From Lentisphaerota bacterium (lineage in GTDB: Bacteria > Verrucomicrobiota > Lentisphaeria > Victivallales > Victivallaceae), in contig JAAEMX010000452.1 of NCBI GenBank assembly GCA_024225035.1, forward strand, positions 1 through 64,000: a stretch of 64,000 nt of DNA. The letters are read 5' to 3'. The position numbers and the translations under genes were made by a program. Below are positions 17,154 through 26,336 of this stretch, piece after piece (position 1 is the first letter of the stretch; each line of letters opens with the position of its first letter). Under the pieces are notes generated by a model. That model ran no database searches. It saw nothing but the letters and a program-made list of their open reading frames with translations, and had not been told where the DNA came from.

Positions 17154-18446
17154 ATGGGCAATAAAATCCCTTTTTTCACAATTGCCGCGGTAGCGTTTCT
17201 CATTACAGGTAACCTGATTGGTGCTGGCATTCTTGGTTTGCCGGTTAACACCGGTATTGACGGGATGATTCCGTCCCTCGTAGCGATGGTGGTCTTTGGT
17301 GGTGCAATGTTCTTTTCTGCTGTAGTTTTAGGAAAAGAAGCGATTGAGTCTCGTGAGGAAAATTTTAATTTTCCCAGCCTCTATCAAAAATATACTGGTA
17401 ATATCGGTAAATGGGTTGCCATTCTGGCTAATATGTTGATTCTTTATGGGCTGCTGACGGCTTATTTGACTGGGGGATCTACAATTGTCTGTAAAATTTT
17501 TGATATTTCCGAAGGTTTTGCTAAGCTGGTCCTGGTTGCAATTTTCCTGTTGCTTTCCGGTCTTACTCTGTCCGGGAACAGGATAATTCATCGTTTTAAC
17601 GCTATTTTGATGATCCTTTTATGGGGATCTTTCGCAATCATTGTTTTTATTGGGCAGCGTCATGTTGACCCTGTTAGACTTACTCATGCGGAGTGGGGAT
17701 TTTTGCCTGTTGCTATTCCTATTATTGTAACGGCTTTCCATTTTCACAACATTATTCCAAATGTCTGCCATAGCCTTGACTGGAACATTAAAGCGGTGGC
17801 AAAAGCAATGCTTATAGGCATGATAATTGGCTTCCTCATGAATGCTATATGGATTCAGGTTGGTATAGGAATGCTGCCGCTGGCTGGTGGCGAAACCAGT
17901 ATTATTCACTGTTACCAGAATAATATCCCGGCCAATGTCCCAATGGCTGGAATTGTAAACTCAAACACCTTCACATTATTCTCAATGCTGTTTGCGTTGC
18001 TTGCAATTGCGACATCATTCGTTGCTAATGGTATTGGTCTGCTTGGTTTTAACCGTGACCTGCTGTTCAACTTCTTAAAAGTTAAGAGCAACTGGGTTGT
18101 TAACTGCGTGACTTTCCTGCCACCTTTGGTAATTGCCTTGCTTTACCCTGACATCTTCCTGAAAGCGATTAATGTAGTTGGTGGTGTTGGTATTGTTACT
18201 CTGTTTGGTATTCTGCCATGCATAATTGCTTTTATGAAAACCAAGAGAAAGGCTGTTAAAGTGACATCAATTGTCCTGCTGATATTGTTCTCAGCGGTAT
18301 TGTTGCTTCAGTTGGGTGAAGATTTTGGCTTTATTGATATCCAGCCTGAGCAGGATGAAGTATACCAAAATGTTATGGATAGCTTTCAGCATAAGGCCTT
18401 GCCGATGCGCCCTGAAATTCCAGGATTGGATTGTGCACAACAATAA
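17154..18446 (+). CDS. Aromatic amino acid permease, Tyr/Trp (HAAAP) family
   Basis: 430 residues with about eleven membrane helices. The first helix contains GNLIGAGILGLP, the substrate- and ion-binding turn of the hydroxy/aromatic amino acid permease family (TyrP, TnaB, Mtr), and FHFHNIIPNVCHSL later matches the conserved loop of that family. These are proton-coupled importers of tyrosine or tryptophan. The C-terminal 40 residues are polar and cytoplasmic. AAGAGGT precedes the ATG. The gene stands alone between an upstream palindrome and a strong terminator. The exact substrate cannot be told. Confidence 0.9.
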   Translation: MGNKIPFFTIAAVAFLITGNLIGAGILGLPVNTGIDGMIPSLVAMVVFGGAMFFSAVVLGKEAIESREENFNFPSLYQKYTGNIGKWVAILANMLILYGLLTAYLTGGSTIVCKIFDISEGFAKLVLVAIFLLLSGLTLSGNRIIHRFNAILMILLWGSFAIIVFIGQRHVDPVRLTHAEWGFLPVAIPIIVTAFHFHNIIPNVCHSLDWNIKAVAKAMLIGMIIGFLMNAIWIQVGIGMLPLAGGETSIIHCYQNNIPANVPMAGIVNSNTFTLFSMLFALLAIATSFVANGIGLLGFNRDLLFNFLKVKSNWVVNCVTFLPPLVIALLYPDIFLKAINVVGGVGIVTLFGILPCIIAFMKTKRKAVKVTSIVLLILFSAVLLLQLGEDFGFIDIQPEQDEVYQNVMDSFQHKALPMRPEIPGLDCAQQ

Positions 18447-18468
18447 CATTCTTAGTTAGAGATTATCA

Positions 18469-18502
18469 GCGAGAGCGCATTGATTTATGCTCTCGCTTTT
18501 TT
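18469..18502 (+). terminator. Rho-independent terminator of the amino acid permease
   Basis: GCGAGAGC and GCTCTCGC form an 8-bp GC-rich stem around a 12-base loop, followed by six T residues. Confidence 0.9.
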
Positions 18503-18523
18503 GTGGGAGTGAAGAGTAATAGT

Positions 18524-19372
18524 TTACTTTTTATGGGCCTTGCCGAAAATTGTCATGACTTGTTGTAAGTCTTGCCATGTCTCGCGCTTGGCAGCAGGGT
18601 TACGCAGCAAATAGGCTGGATGGAAAGTAGGCATGACTTTGAGCCCCTGGAATTTTTCCCAATGACCGCGTGAGCGCATGATCCCTGTTTTATTAAGCAG
18701 AAATTTCAAAGGTACTGCACCCAGCAGTACCAATATCTTGGGCTGGATTAATTCTATCTGGCGTCTCAGGTACGGCAAGCAGCATTCGGCTTCCTCGGGC
18801 AGGGGATTGCGGTTGCCCGGCGGACGACACTTCACTATATTGGCAATGTAAACTTCTTCTCTGGAAAACTGCATGGCATTAATCATTTTGGTGAGCAGCA
18901 TGCCAGCCTTTCCAACAAAAGGCCGTCCCTGTTTATCCTCATCATATCCGGGGCCTTCTCCAATGAACATCAGGTCGGCATTAGGGTTGCCTTCTCCGAA
19001 AACTACATTGTTGCGTTTTTTACACAACGGACAGCGAGTGCATTGCAGGGCGGTCTGCTCCAAAGTTTGCAAATCAAGCTTAGAAAAGTCTACAGGTTGG
19101 GCTTGATTTTGCTCTTGAACCTGTGGTTGAGGTATTGGCTTTGATACAGGCTGCTCTACGGGCTGAGTTTTTTGTCGTTGCTGAGCAGGCCGATTGTTCT
19201 GAACTTGTCGCTGCTGAGCAGGTTGTAAGACTTCTGTTTTGGGCACAAAAGGAGAAGCCTGTTTGTCCATAAAGAACTCGCGGGCTGTTGCTTCTGATAA
19301 TGAAACAGTTTTGTGTTTAGCGCCTTCTGCATTTAAGCATTCTATGATTTCATCAAAAAAGTCTTTTGCCAT
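18524..19372 (-). CDS. Uracil-DNA glycosylase, family 4 (iron-sulfur type)
   Basis: 282 residues. The enzyme removes uracil from DNA in base-excision repair. The core (about 105-280) has two iron-sulfur cysteines in CTRCPLC, the water-activating motif GEGPGYDEDKQGRPFVG, the second cysteine pair region KCRPPGNRNPLPEEAECC, and the DNA-intercalating motif THPAYLL-like TFHPAYLLRNP. The first 100 residues are a Q/P-rich linker preceded by a short helix, common in family members fused to an unstructured N-terminus. It is convergent with the permease gene and divergent from the MscS gene. Confidence 0.93.
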   Translation of the reverse strand: MAKDFFDEIIECLNAEGAKHKTVSLSEATAREFFMDKQASPFVPKTEVLQPAQQRQVQNNRPAQQRQKTQPVEQPVSKPIPQPQVQEQNQAQPVDFSKLDLQTLEQTALQCTRCPLCKKRNNVVFGEGNPNADLMFIGEGPGYDEDKQGRPFVGKAGMLLTKMINAMQFSREEVYIANIVKCRPPGNRNPLPEEAECCLPYLRRQIELIQPKILVLLGAVPLKFLLNKTGIMRSRGHWEKFQGLKVMPTFHPAYLLRNPAAKRETWQDLQQVMTIFGKAHKK

Positions 19373-19461
19373 GATACCTGCCGATAATATTTGCCATAAA
19401 TAAAAAGTGAGTTATTTTAATATAACCTGAAATCTATAACTTCAAACGGAATATTGCATAA

Positions 19462-20889
19462 ATGGGCCAAACAAGTTTTAAAAAAATCTTTGGGGTGGTT
19501 TTCGCCTCAGCAATTCTGTCTGTAACCGCTATGGGAGTGCCTCCCAAAAGCGGCAAACCTGATCCCAAACTTGATGCGAAAAAGGTTGAGGTTGGCGGCA
19601 AAGCTGGTAAGCAACTAGTCATAAATATTGATAAACTAGTCGTCAATGAGAAGGAAAAAGAGTCAGGCTCATTAATTAAAGGTGGTGACTCAATAATAAA
19701 AACGGATGGCGGTATCGATGATATTTCAACGCTGAAACGCACTCTAAAAAAATCATATGATTCTGTGATAGGATGGTTCATAAAGCATCGAACCAATATT
19801 CTTATTTTGTTTGGTGGTGTAGTTGCAACTTTATTTGCGGTTTATTTCTTCAAGCGTATCTTTACGCGAGTCATAATGGCACGTTATGCTGCAAAAACGA
19901 AAACCAAACTGGACGACCATATCTGTAGTGCGATTGTTAAGCCCGCATCACTTTTTATTTTTACGTTAGGTTTTTTTCTTAGTTCTTTTAACATATTGCG
20001 CACCCTGAAAGGGGAATTTTTCGAGATTATTCTGCGTTGTTTTGTGGCGTTACTGGTGGCTTCCGTTGTGTGGGCTGTTTACCGGATGATAAACGTCATG
20101 GATTACGCGTTCAGGGAAATGACTTCAAAAACAGAAAACAGTATGGATGACCTGCTTGTAGATTTGATTCGCAAAGCAATGAAGATTACTGTGGCAGTTG
20201 TTTCCGTGCTGTTTATAGGACAAAGTATCCTGGGGTTGAATATAACGGCTCTGGTTGCTGGCGCTGGCGTTATAGGCTTGGCTATTGCATTTGCGGCCAA
20301 GGATACTATTGCAAACTTTTTTGGCTCGATCATGATTATTCTGGACAAACCATTTGCCATCGGAGAACGTGTTTTGATTGACGGCATTGACGGTATTGTA
20401 GAAAAGGTTGGGTTCCGCAGTACTCGAATTCGCAGCCTGAAGGGGCACATGTTTTCGGTTCCGAATAACAAGGTCGCTGACAGTGTGGTTGAAAACGTCA
20501 CAAAACGTCCATACATAAAGTATCCGTTTGATTTGACTGTGACCTATGACACTTCACCTGTAAAGATGGAACGTGCTTTGGCAATTCTGCATGAAATTCT
20601 TGATAATCATGAAGCTTTTAACGAAGAAATGCCGGCCAGAATTTATTTTACCGCTTTTAATGACTGGGCACTGAATATCAATATTATATTATGGTTTCAA
20701 ACGACTGCATACTTTGAAGCTCAGCAGTGGAAACATGATATTAATATGGAAATTCTGCGTCGTTTTAATGCTGAAGGAATTGATTTTGCTTTTCCAACCA
20801 GCACGAATTATCTGGTCAGCGACCCTGATAGGGAACTCAAACTTACTGCGGAAAACCCCACTCAGGAAAATAAACCGGCTTCAACCTGA
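19462..20889 (+). CDS. MscS family mechanosensitive channel
   Basis: 475 residues. A signal peptide and about 80 periplasmic residues precede three or four membrane helices (about 113-260). The pore helix and beta domain follow the MscS pattern: GVIGLAIAFAAKDTIANFFGSIMIILDKPFAIGE, then VEKVGFRSTRIRSLKGHMFSVPNN. The last 15 residues are polar. Such channels open under membrane tension and release solutes during osmotic downshift. The ATG has only a weak ribosome site (GGA, about 15 bases upstream). A second MscS-type gene occurs at 56254. Confidence 0.92.
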   Translation: MGQTSFKKIFGVVFASAILSVTAMGVPPKSGKPDPKLDAKKVEVGGKAGKQLVINIDKLVVNEKEKESGSLIKGGDSIIKTDGGIDDISTLKRTLKKSYDSVIGWFIKHRTNILILFGGVVATLFAVYFFKRIFTRVIMARYAAKTKTKLDDHICSAIVKPASLFIFTLGFFLSSFNILRTLKGEFFEIILRCFVALLVASVVWAVYRMINVMDYAFREMTSKTENSMDDLLVDLIRKAMKITVAVVSVLFIGQSILGLNITALVAGAGVIGLAIAFAAKDTIANFFGSIMIILDKPFAIGERVLIDGIDGIVEKVGFRSTRIRSLKGHMFSVPNNKVADSVVENVTKRPYIKYPFDLTVTYDTSPVKMERALAILHEILDNHEAFNEEMPARIYFTAFNDWALNINIILWFQTTAYFEAQQWKHDINMEILRRFNAEGIDFAFPTSTNYLVSDPDRELKLTAENPTQENKPAST

Positions 20890-20979
20890 ACTTTTACGTA
20901 ATTTCACATTGAATATTTTAGAAACTCGTTTACATTTAGCATTTTGAAGCCTTAATCTTTTAAATGGAGATAACATAAA

Positions 20980-22176
20980 GTGAAAGTAGTAGTAGCTTAC
21001 TCCGGCGGACTTGACACCTCTGTTATTGTCAAGTGGGTCAAAGAAAAATACAATGCCGATGTAATCGGTTTTTGTGCTGATGTTGGTCAGGAAGAAGAGC
21101 TCGACGGTGTCGAAGAAAAAGCGATTCAGACTGGCGCCGAAAAATGTTATGTTGAAGACTTAAATGAAGAATTTGCTCGCGATTTTATCTTTCCTATGAT
21201 GCAGGCAAACGCCATTTATGAAGGAACATACCTGCTGGGTACTTCCATTGCCCGTCCTCTTATTGGCAAACGCCTTATTGAAATCGCGCGTGCCGAAGGT
21301 GCTGACGCTATTTGTCACGGTGCTACAGGTAAAGGTAATGACCAGGTTCGTTTCGAGCTTGCTGCTTATGCTTTTGAGCCTAATATTAAAGTTATTGCTC
21401 CTTGGCGTGACTGGGAATTCAATGGCCGTACTGACTTGATTAATTACGCTGAAAAACACGGTATTCCAATTACAAGCACTAAAGAAAAACCTTACAGTAT
21501 GGACCGTAACCTGCTGCATATTTCTTTCGAAGGCGGAATTCTGGAAGATCCATGGAGCGAATGCCCTGATAATATCGCTGTTATGACTAACTCTCTCAAC
21601 GAAGCTGCTGACGAAGCAGAAGACGTGATTGTCACTTTTGAGAAAGGCATTCCAGTTAAGGTAAATGGCGAAGAACTTTCTCCTGCAAACATTATGCGTA
21701 AGCTGAATTCTCTTGGCAAGAAGCATGCTGTGGGGCGTGTTGATGTTGTTGAAAACCGTTTCGTCGGTATGAAATCACGTGGCGTATATGAAACTCCGGG
21801 CGGCGAAATCTTGAATAAGACTCACCGTGCTCTTGAATCTATTACTATGGACCGTGAAGTAATGCACTTGCGTGACAGCCTTATTCCGCGTTACGCCGAC
21901 ATGGTTTACAATGGCTTCTGGTATGCACCGGAACGTGAAATGCTACAGGCTGCTATCACTGAAAGCCAGAAATACATTACTGGTGACGTTCGCGTTAAAC
22001 TGTTTAAAGGCGCTTGCCATGTTACAGGCCGTCGCTCAGAATACAGTCTTTATGATGATGCTATCGCCAGTTTCGAGGATAATGAAGCTTATGATCAGAA
22101 AGATGCAGAAGGTTTCATCAAACTCAACGCTCTGCGCCTCCGGGTGCTGGCTAACAGCAAACAGCGTCGTTACTGA
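20980..22176 (+). CDS. argG: Argininosuccinate synthase
   Basis: 398 residues, the usual length. It joins citrulline and aspartate with ATP cleavage to make argininosuccinate, the penultimate step of arginine synthesis. The ATP pyrophosphatase loop [10 protein letters not shown] is at the N-terminus and the conserved [27 protein letters not shown] and [14 protein letters not shown] segments follow. Start is a GTG with TGGAGA eight bases upstream. No argH or other arginine gene is adjacent. A strong terminator follows. Its codon use, with many GAA, GCT and CGT codons, looks like a highly expressed gene. Confidence 0.98.
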   Translation: MKVVVAYSGGLDTSVIVKWVKEKYNADVIGFCADVGQEEELDGVEEKAIQTGAEKCYVEDLNEEFARDFIFPMMQANAIYEGTYLLGTSIARPLIGKRLIEIARAEGADAICHGATGKGNDQVRFELAAYAFEPNIKVIAPWRDWEFNGRTDLINYAEKHGIPITSTKEKPYSMDRNLLHISFEGGILEDPWSECPDNIAVMTNSLNEAADEAEDVIVTFEKGIPVKVNGEELSPANIMRKLNSLGKKHAVGRVDVVENRFVGMKSRGVYETPGGEILNKTHRALESITMDREVMHLRDSLIPRYADMVYNGFWYAPEREMLQAAITESQKYITGDVRVKLFKGACHVTGRRSEYSLYDDAIASFEDNEAYDQKDAEGFIKLNALRLRVLANSKQRRY

Positions 22177-22194
22177 TTCTATTTTGCTTTATCT

Positions 22195-22228
22195 GCGGAA
22201 TTCCCATTTGGGCATTCCGCTTTTTTTT
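22195..22228 (+). terminator. Rho-independent terminator of argG
   Basis: GCGGAAT pairs with ATTCCGC, extended by an inner CCC/GGG pair, followed by eight T residues. Confidence 0.9.
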
Positions 22229-22695
22229 GCCTGCTCATCAGTTCATTTTCTCAAATTGTCAAAGTTTATTAAATATGATAATAAAGTCAAACAATATTTT
22301 AAATAAGGTTGATTTTGAATGATTTATTCAGATACAATGTATGGATGACGACGTTTTTTATGTTTTGTAAGTTTTTAATTGTTTAGTGATTACAATAAAT
22401 TATTGTTACGCGGATGCTTTTGTTTTTTACAATAATAATATTTTATGTATAGGACTGAATTATTTTAATTAATTTGTTAGATATTAAAATAAAATATTAT
22501 TTTATGCTATAATGGCTCTGTCCTTGTATAATTATTTTATATATATCTATATAAAATATAGAATTAATCCTATTTTTTATAGAACAAACACATTTCATGA
22601 GTGTCGAATAATTAAGCGAAGGTCAATTTTCTCATATTTGAAAAAGGTTAACGAAGAGGTATTATAATCTTTAAAGCCTAATCGAGGAGGCCCAA
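22229..22695. other. AT-rich intergenic leader before the NtrC-type gene
   Basis: About 465 bases without a convincing coding frame, very rich in A and T. It carries the promoter candidate near 22505 and a long leader to the regulator gene. I see no riboswitch, no sigma-54 site (GG-N10-GC with TGGC and TTGC halves) and no repeat array. Confidence 0.5.
22505..22513 (+). promoter_or_regulatory. Predicted extended -10 promoter
   Basis: TGCTATAAT is a perfect extended -10 element (TGnTATAAT). No good -35 hexamer is at the usual distance. It would start a transcript about 175 bases before the NtrC-type start codon. Confidence 0.45.
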
Positions 22696-24063
22696 ATGGC
22701 AAAAATACTGGTGGTAGATGATGAGTCAAGCATTATTGAAGTTTTGAGCTCTCTTTTAACCCGAAATGGTTATGATATTTCCTCTGCATCAAATGGTACA
22801 ATTGCTTTAAACCTGTTGAAAGATAACGCATTTGATCTTTTGATTACTGACATGCGTATGCCTGGAATGAACGGTTTAGAGCTGCTTAAGTCTGCAAAAA
22901 AGCTTCAGGAACACCTTGCGGTCATAGTGATGTCGGCTTACGCTGAAGTTGACGAAGCTGTTTCAGCAATGAAGGAAGGGGCTTTTGACTATATAACTAA
23001 ACCATTTAAGTTTGACGAATTACTACTGACAGTTCAGCGGGCATTATCATATGAAAATGCCATGGTAGAAAATAAACTTCTTAAAAGAAGCTTAAAAACA
23101 AAGTATCACTTTGATTTTATTATTGGCGATTCTGAACCGATGCTAAGGGTTTACAGCCTGATAGAAAAAGTTGCAAAAACCGGATCTACAGTTTTGGTAA
23201 CAGGGGCAAGTGGAACGGGAAAAGAGCTTATCGCCAGAGCAATCCATGAATCCAGCGCTCGTTCCAAACACCCGTTTATTAAAGTGAATTGCGCGGCAAT
23301 GCCTGATAACCTTCTTGAATCTGAGCTTTTTGGTTATGTGAAAGGGGCATTTACTGGAGCGTCAAATGATAGAAAGGGGTTATTTGAAGCTGCTGACGGC
23401 GGGACGATCTTTTTGGATGAAATCGGCAGTATTCCGTTTAATACTCAAGCAAAAATGTTGCGTGTATTGCAGGAAAAGGAAATCCGTCGGGTTGGAGGCA
23501 CTGAAAGTGTCAAGGTTGATGTAAGAATTGTAGCTGCTACAAATGAAGATTTGCGCCGTAAAACGTCACTTGGAGATTTTCGTGAAGACCTGTACTTCAG
23601 GTTAAGTGTAATCCCGGTTGTGCTTCCGCCTTTGCGTGAACGCCGTGAGGATATCCCTGCACTTGTAGAACATTTTCTCAAACGATTTGCAGATGAAAAT
23701 CACCGCAAGGTTACTATCAGTGCAGGAGCACTGGAGCTATTTTGTGAATACAGTTGGCCTGGTAATATCAGACAATTGGAAAATCTGGTGAGCAGGGTTG
23801 CCACGCTTAATGAAACCAGTGAAATTGTTGTTGATGAACTCCCGCAGGAACTTTTGACCAGAAGCAGTCAGGAGAGTGTTCCTGCTGCGGCTATACCGAT
23901 ACATGGGGATTTTGATACAATCATCCCGTTGAAGAAGTACCTTAGAAAGGTCGAAAGAGCTTATCTAGGCAAGGTTCTGGACCGTTGTGACGGTGACAAA
24001 AACCTTGCTGCAAGAAATCTTGGTATCAGTCTTGCTTCTCTGTATAGAAAATATGAAGAATAA
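22696..24063 (+). CDS. Sigma-54-dependent response regulator, NtrC family
   Basis: 455 residues in three domains. A receiver domain (about 1-115) has the acidic pair in VVDDES, the phospho-acceptor D in LLITDMRMPG and the K in ITKPFKF. The AAA+ domain (about 135-370) has Walker A GASGTGKE, the sigma-54-contacting loop GAFTGA, Walker B GGTIFLDEIG and an arginine-finger region LRERREDIP. A Fis-type helix-turn-helix (about 415-455) ends the protein. It activates sigma-54 promoters after phosphorylation. No histidine kinase is adjacent, so its kinase and targets are unknown. AGGAGG lies just before the ATG. Confidence 0.95.
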   Translation: MAKILVVDDESSIIEVLSSLLTRNGYDISSASNGTIALNLLKDNAFDLLITDMRMPGMNGLELLKSAKKLQEHLAVIVMSAYAEVDEAVSAMKEGAFDYITKPFKFDELLLTVQRALSYENAMVENKLLKRSLKTKYHFDFIIGDSEPMLRVYSLIEKVAKTGSTVLVTGASGTGKELIARAIHESSARSKHPFIKVNCAAMPDNLLESELFGYVKGAFTGASNDRKGLFEAADGGTIFLDEIGSIPFNTQAKMLRVLQEKEIRRVGGTESVKVDVRIVAATNEDLRRKTSLGDFREDLYFRLSVIPVVLPPLRERREDIPALVEHFLKRFADENHRKVTISAGALELFCEYSWPGNIRQLENLVSRVATLNETSEIVVDELPQELLTRSSQESVPAAAIPIHGDFDTIIPLKKYLRKVERAYLGKVLDRCDGDKNLAARNLGISLASLYRKYEE

Positions 24064-24108
24064 GTTGTATATTATGCTTTTAAGCTAATATAACGCTGGA
24101 GACTGAGT

Positions 24109-24672
24109 ATGGTACGCAAGTTGTTGATGCTATGTTTAATGGTGTTCATCGCTACTGTTTTTTGTGGATGTGAAACAGTTGATTTAACCTGGGGTGAAAT
24201 TCTTGGAACCAAACCAACTGAAATGGAATTCGGGCATCAGCCTAGGTATGTAATTTCACTGCATCAAATTGTTGATTATCCAAGAGCCAAAGAGTTAGAG
24301 AAAAGAATAACTACCTTTGACGGCAAAGAGATATTTATAAACATCAACCAGTTTTTCAGCTCAAGCGATATTACTGACGCCAAGCTTGTGCCGGTTAAGG
24401 GTGAAAAACACCTTTATTATGTCATGATGAAATTGAATCATGGTGGGCGCCTGAAGTGGATTACCTTAACAATGAACTTTAAGCATGACAGAATGGCCTT
24501 GTTTGTAGATGGAGTTTTCTATGCATATTATAAACCACAGCAGCTGATATCTGAAGATGATACCTGGGTTATGCTCAAGGTGAAATTTGATCAGGTTACT
24601 GCTAAGGGTATTCAAAAGAATGCCAAAAAGAATTACGAATACTTTCATCCGGCACCTTCACGATTTCTATAG
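24109..24672 (+). CDS. Putative lipoprotein of unknown function
   Basis: 187 residues. The N-terminus is a signal with a lipobox-like end (ATVFCGC), so C22 may be lipidated; F at position -3 is not canonical. The rest is mixed alpha/beta with no family I recognise (FDGKEIFININQFFSSSDITDAKLV, then VMLKVKFDQVTAKG). A GGAG site precedes the ATG. It follows the NtrC-type gene by 45 bases and may be in its operon. A strong terminator follows. Confidence 0.7.
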   Translation: MVRKLLMLCLMVFIATVFCGCETVDLTWGEILGTKPTEMEFGHQPRYVISLHQIVDYPRAKELEKRITTFDGKEIFININQFFSSSDITDAKLVPVKGEKHLYYVMMKLNHGGRLKWITLTMNFKHDRMALFVDGVFYAYYKPQQLISEDDTWVMLKVKFDQVTAKGIQKNAKKNYEYFHPAPSRFL

Positions 24673-24685
24673 CAAACAGTATTTT

Positions 24686-24715
24686 AAAAACGGCGGGTTA
24701 ACCGCCGTTTTTTTT
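24686..24715. terminator. Bidirectional rho-independent terminator
   Basis: A perfect stem CGGCGG/CCGCCG with a GTTAA loop lies between an A-run and an eight-T run, so it can end the lipoprotein transcript and the convergent esterase transcript. Confidence 0.93.
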
Positions 24716-24721
24716 GTAACT

Positions 24722-25497
24722 TCATTTTAAGGGTAACCAGTTAAGAACATCCTGAATTTGTGCGTCCCAGTAATCCCAGTTGTGGTTACCCGGCGCTTCC
24801 TGATAGTAATAGTCAAAATCAAGTTGCTCAATATGCTTTCGAAAACGTTGATTGCCTTCATACAGGAAGTCATCAGTGCCGCAGCATTGGAATATTGCCG
24901 GTTTTTCATCTTTGTCGGCTAAATTACTGCTTAGCTTGAATAAATCATTGCTGCTGTCAGCAAAATCATTAATATCTCCGAAGATGCGTTCAAATTCTTT
25001 GGAGCGCACAGATATATTTGACCACATATCATGTAGATCAGTTACACCGGAAAGGCTGGCTGCCGCCGCAAACTTATCAGGGTTGCTCAGTGCTAATTTC
25101 AAAGCACCGTACCCCCCCCCATTGAAAGTCCGGCCACAAAAGTATCTTCACGTTTATTGCTAATCGGGAAGAAATGCTTAACAAGATGCGGCAGTTCCTC
25201 ATTTATAAACGTCCAGTAGCTGCCGCCATGATGCATATCTGTATAATAGCTGCGGTGAACATTCGGCATTACCACTATCAGGTCCATGCCGGAGACATAT
25301 CTTTCAATAGAAGTTCGGCGACTCCAGATTGTGTGGTCATCACTGCAGCCGTGCAGCAGATAAAGCACTGGATAAGAGGAGCGCTCGGTGCCACTGGTCA
25401 TGCCTATCTGAGTTGAGCTGTTTTGTGGAATTATAACACTCATTGTGGAAGCCATTGCTAAAGCGTCCGAATGGAAGTTGCACTGAATTTGTGCCAT
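24722..25497 (-). pseudogene. Tributyrin-esterase-like alpha/beta hydrolase, frame disrupted at a poly-G tract
   Basis: The reading frame begins at ATG 25497 and follows a hydrolase of the esterase D/tributyrin esterase type: oxyanion region [15 protein letters not shown], then [14 protein letters not shown], then the nucleophile elbow GLSMGG. At the elbow a run of nine G residues (25112-25120, minus strand) throws the frame out, and the correct frame resumes at once ([12 protein letters not shown], with D in CGTDDF and H in GNHNWDYW completing the triad). Seven or ten G would restore one protein of about 257-258 residues. The esterase may be a true pseudogene, phase variable, or an error of a homopolymer read. 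The preceding FolM-like gene ends 23 bases upstream. An in-frame ATG at 25512 is an alternative start. Confidence 0.85.
25112..25120 (-). repeat. Homopolymeric G9 tract in an esterase gene
   Basis: Nine consecutive C residues on the plus strand (G on the coding strand) fall directly at the codons of the catalytic GxSxGG elbow. It is the longest G/C homopolymer I noticed in the window. Confidence 0.95.
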
Positions 25498-25520
25498 CGT
25501 TTGTTTCCCCATGTGTTTTA

Positions 25521-26255
25521 TTAGTGAAGTTTTTTCCAGTAAGGTCTCTGGATGAGGTGTTGTCCACCATCAACATAGATGACCTGACCGGTAATTGAAC
25601 TGTTTTTTACTAAGAATAGACAAGTGTCTGTTATGTCTGATAGTTCAGTTTTTTTCCCTGATGGAACACTTTGTAATGTTTCTTTCATTCCCAAGTGCTC
25701 TAATTCAGGAGGCGGCAGAACCGGTCCCGGAGCTATGCCGTTGACACGAAGGCGCGGAGCAAGTTCAAGCGCTGCAGCCAACGTGGCGTCTCTGAGGGAG
25801 CGCTTGGATATCGAGTAGCTACCAAAGTTTTCAACGTCTTTTGCTACTTCCTGGTCAAGAATATTGATAATGCAACCTTCTTGAATGTCTTGAGCTGCAA
25901 ACTGTGCCATTAATGACACAGGAGCCAAATAGTTTACCTGTATTTGTTTTTCGGCGTCTTCTCTTGATTCTTTGAGTATGGTACTGGGTTTATAGACCGA
26001 AGCATTGTTAATTAGAATATCGACTCTGCCGCAGCGTTGAAGCATATCGTCAACACTTTCAACATCAGCTAAATCGCATTGCAGTATATTATGATCATTC
26101 CCCGGTAGGGAGTTCGCCAATTCTACCGCTTCTTCAAAAGAATCACGATAGTGGACAATAACCTTTGCTCCTGCTTGAGCAAAAGCTTCACAAATGGCTT
26201 TTCCTATGCGAATTGCTCCGCCAGTAACCAGAACTTTTTTATCTTTAATATTCAT
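25521..26255 (-). CDS. Short-chain dehydrogenase, FolM/pteridine-reductase-like
   Basis: 244 residues. The N-terminal nucleotide motif reads TGGAIRIG, matching the TGxxxRxG of pteridine reductases and FolM rather than the common TGxxxGIG. The active site keeps Y and K (YSISK), while the position of the usual serine holds D in INILDQ, also as in pteridine reductases. NNAS precedes it. The protein probably reduces a pterin such as dihydromonapterin or dihydrofolate with NADPH. The start at 26255 is chosen for its AAAGGTG site; an ATG 54 bases upstream is in frame but unsupported. It heads a leftward unit with the disrupted esterase. Confidence 0.87.
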   Translation of the reverse strand: MNIKDKKVLVTGGAIRIGKAICEAFAQAGAKVIVHYRDSFEEAVELANSLPGNDHNILQCDLADVESVDDMLQRCGRVDILINNASVYKPSTILKESREDAEKQIQVNYLAPVSLMAQFAAQDIQEGCIINILDQEVAKDVENFGSYSISKRSLRDATLAAALELAPRLRVNGIAPGPVLPPPELEHLGMKETLQSVPSGKKTELSDITDTCLFLVKNSSITGQVIYVDGGQHLIQRPYWKKLH

Positions 26256-26336
26256 GGTTTGGCACCTTTGCATTTTAATGAAAGATAGCACCCGGAAACG
26301 GCATTGCAAATTGTGCGGGTACTATTCTTAATACTG

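Noticed and set aside
21160-21726. 188-codon open frame antisense to argG
   Set aside because: argG is a complete, conserved gene there; the long antisense frame follows from its codon bias.
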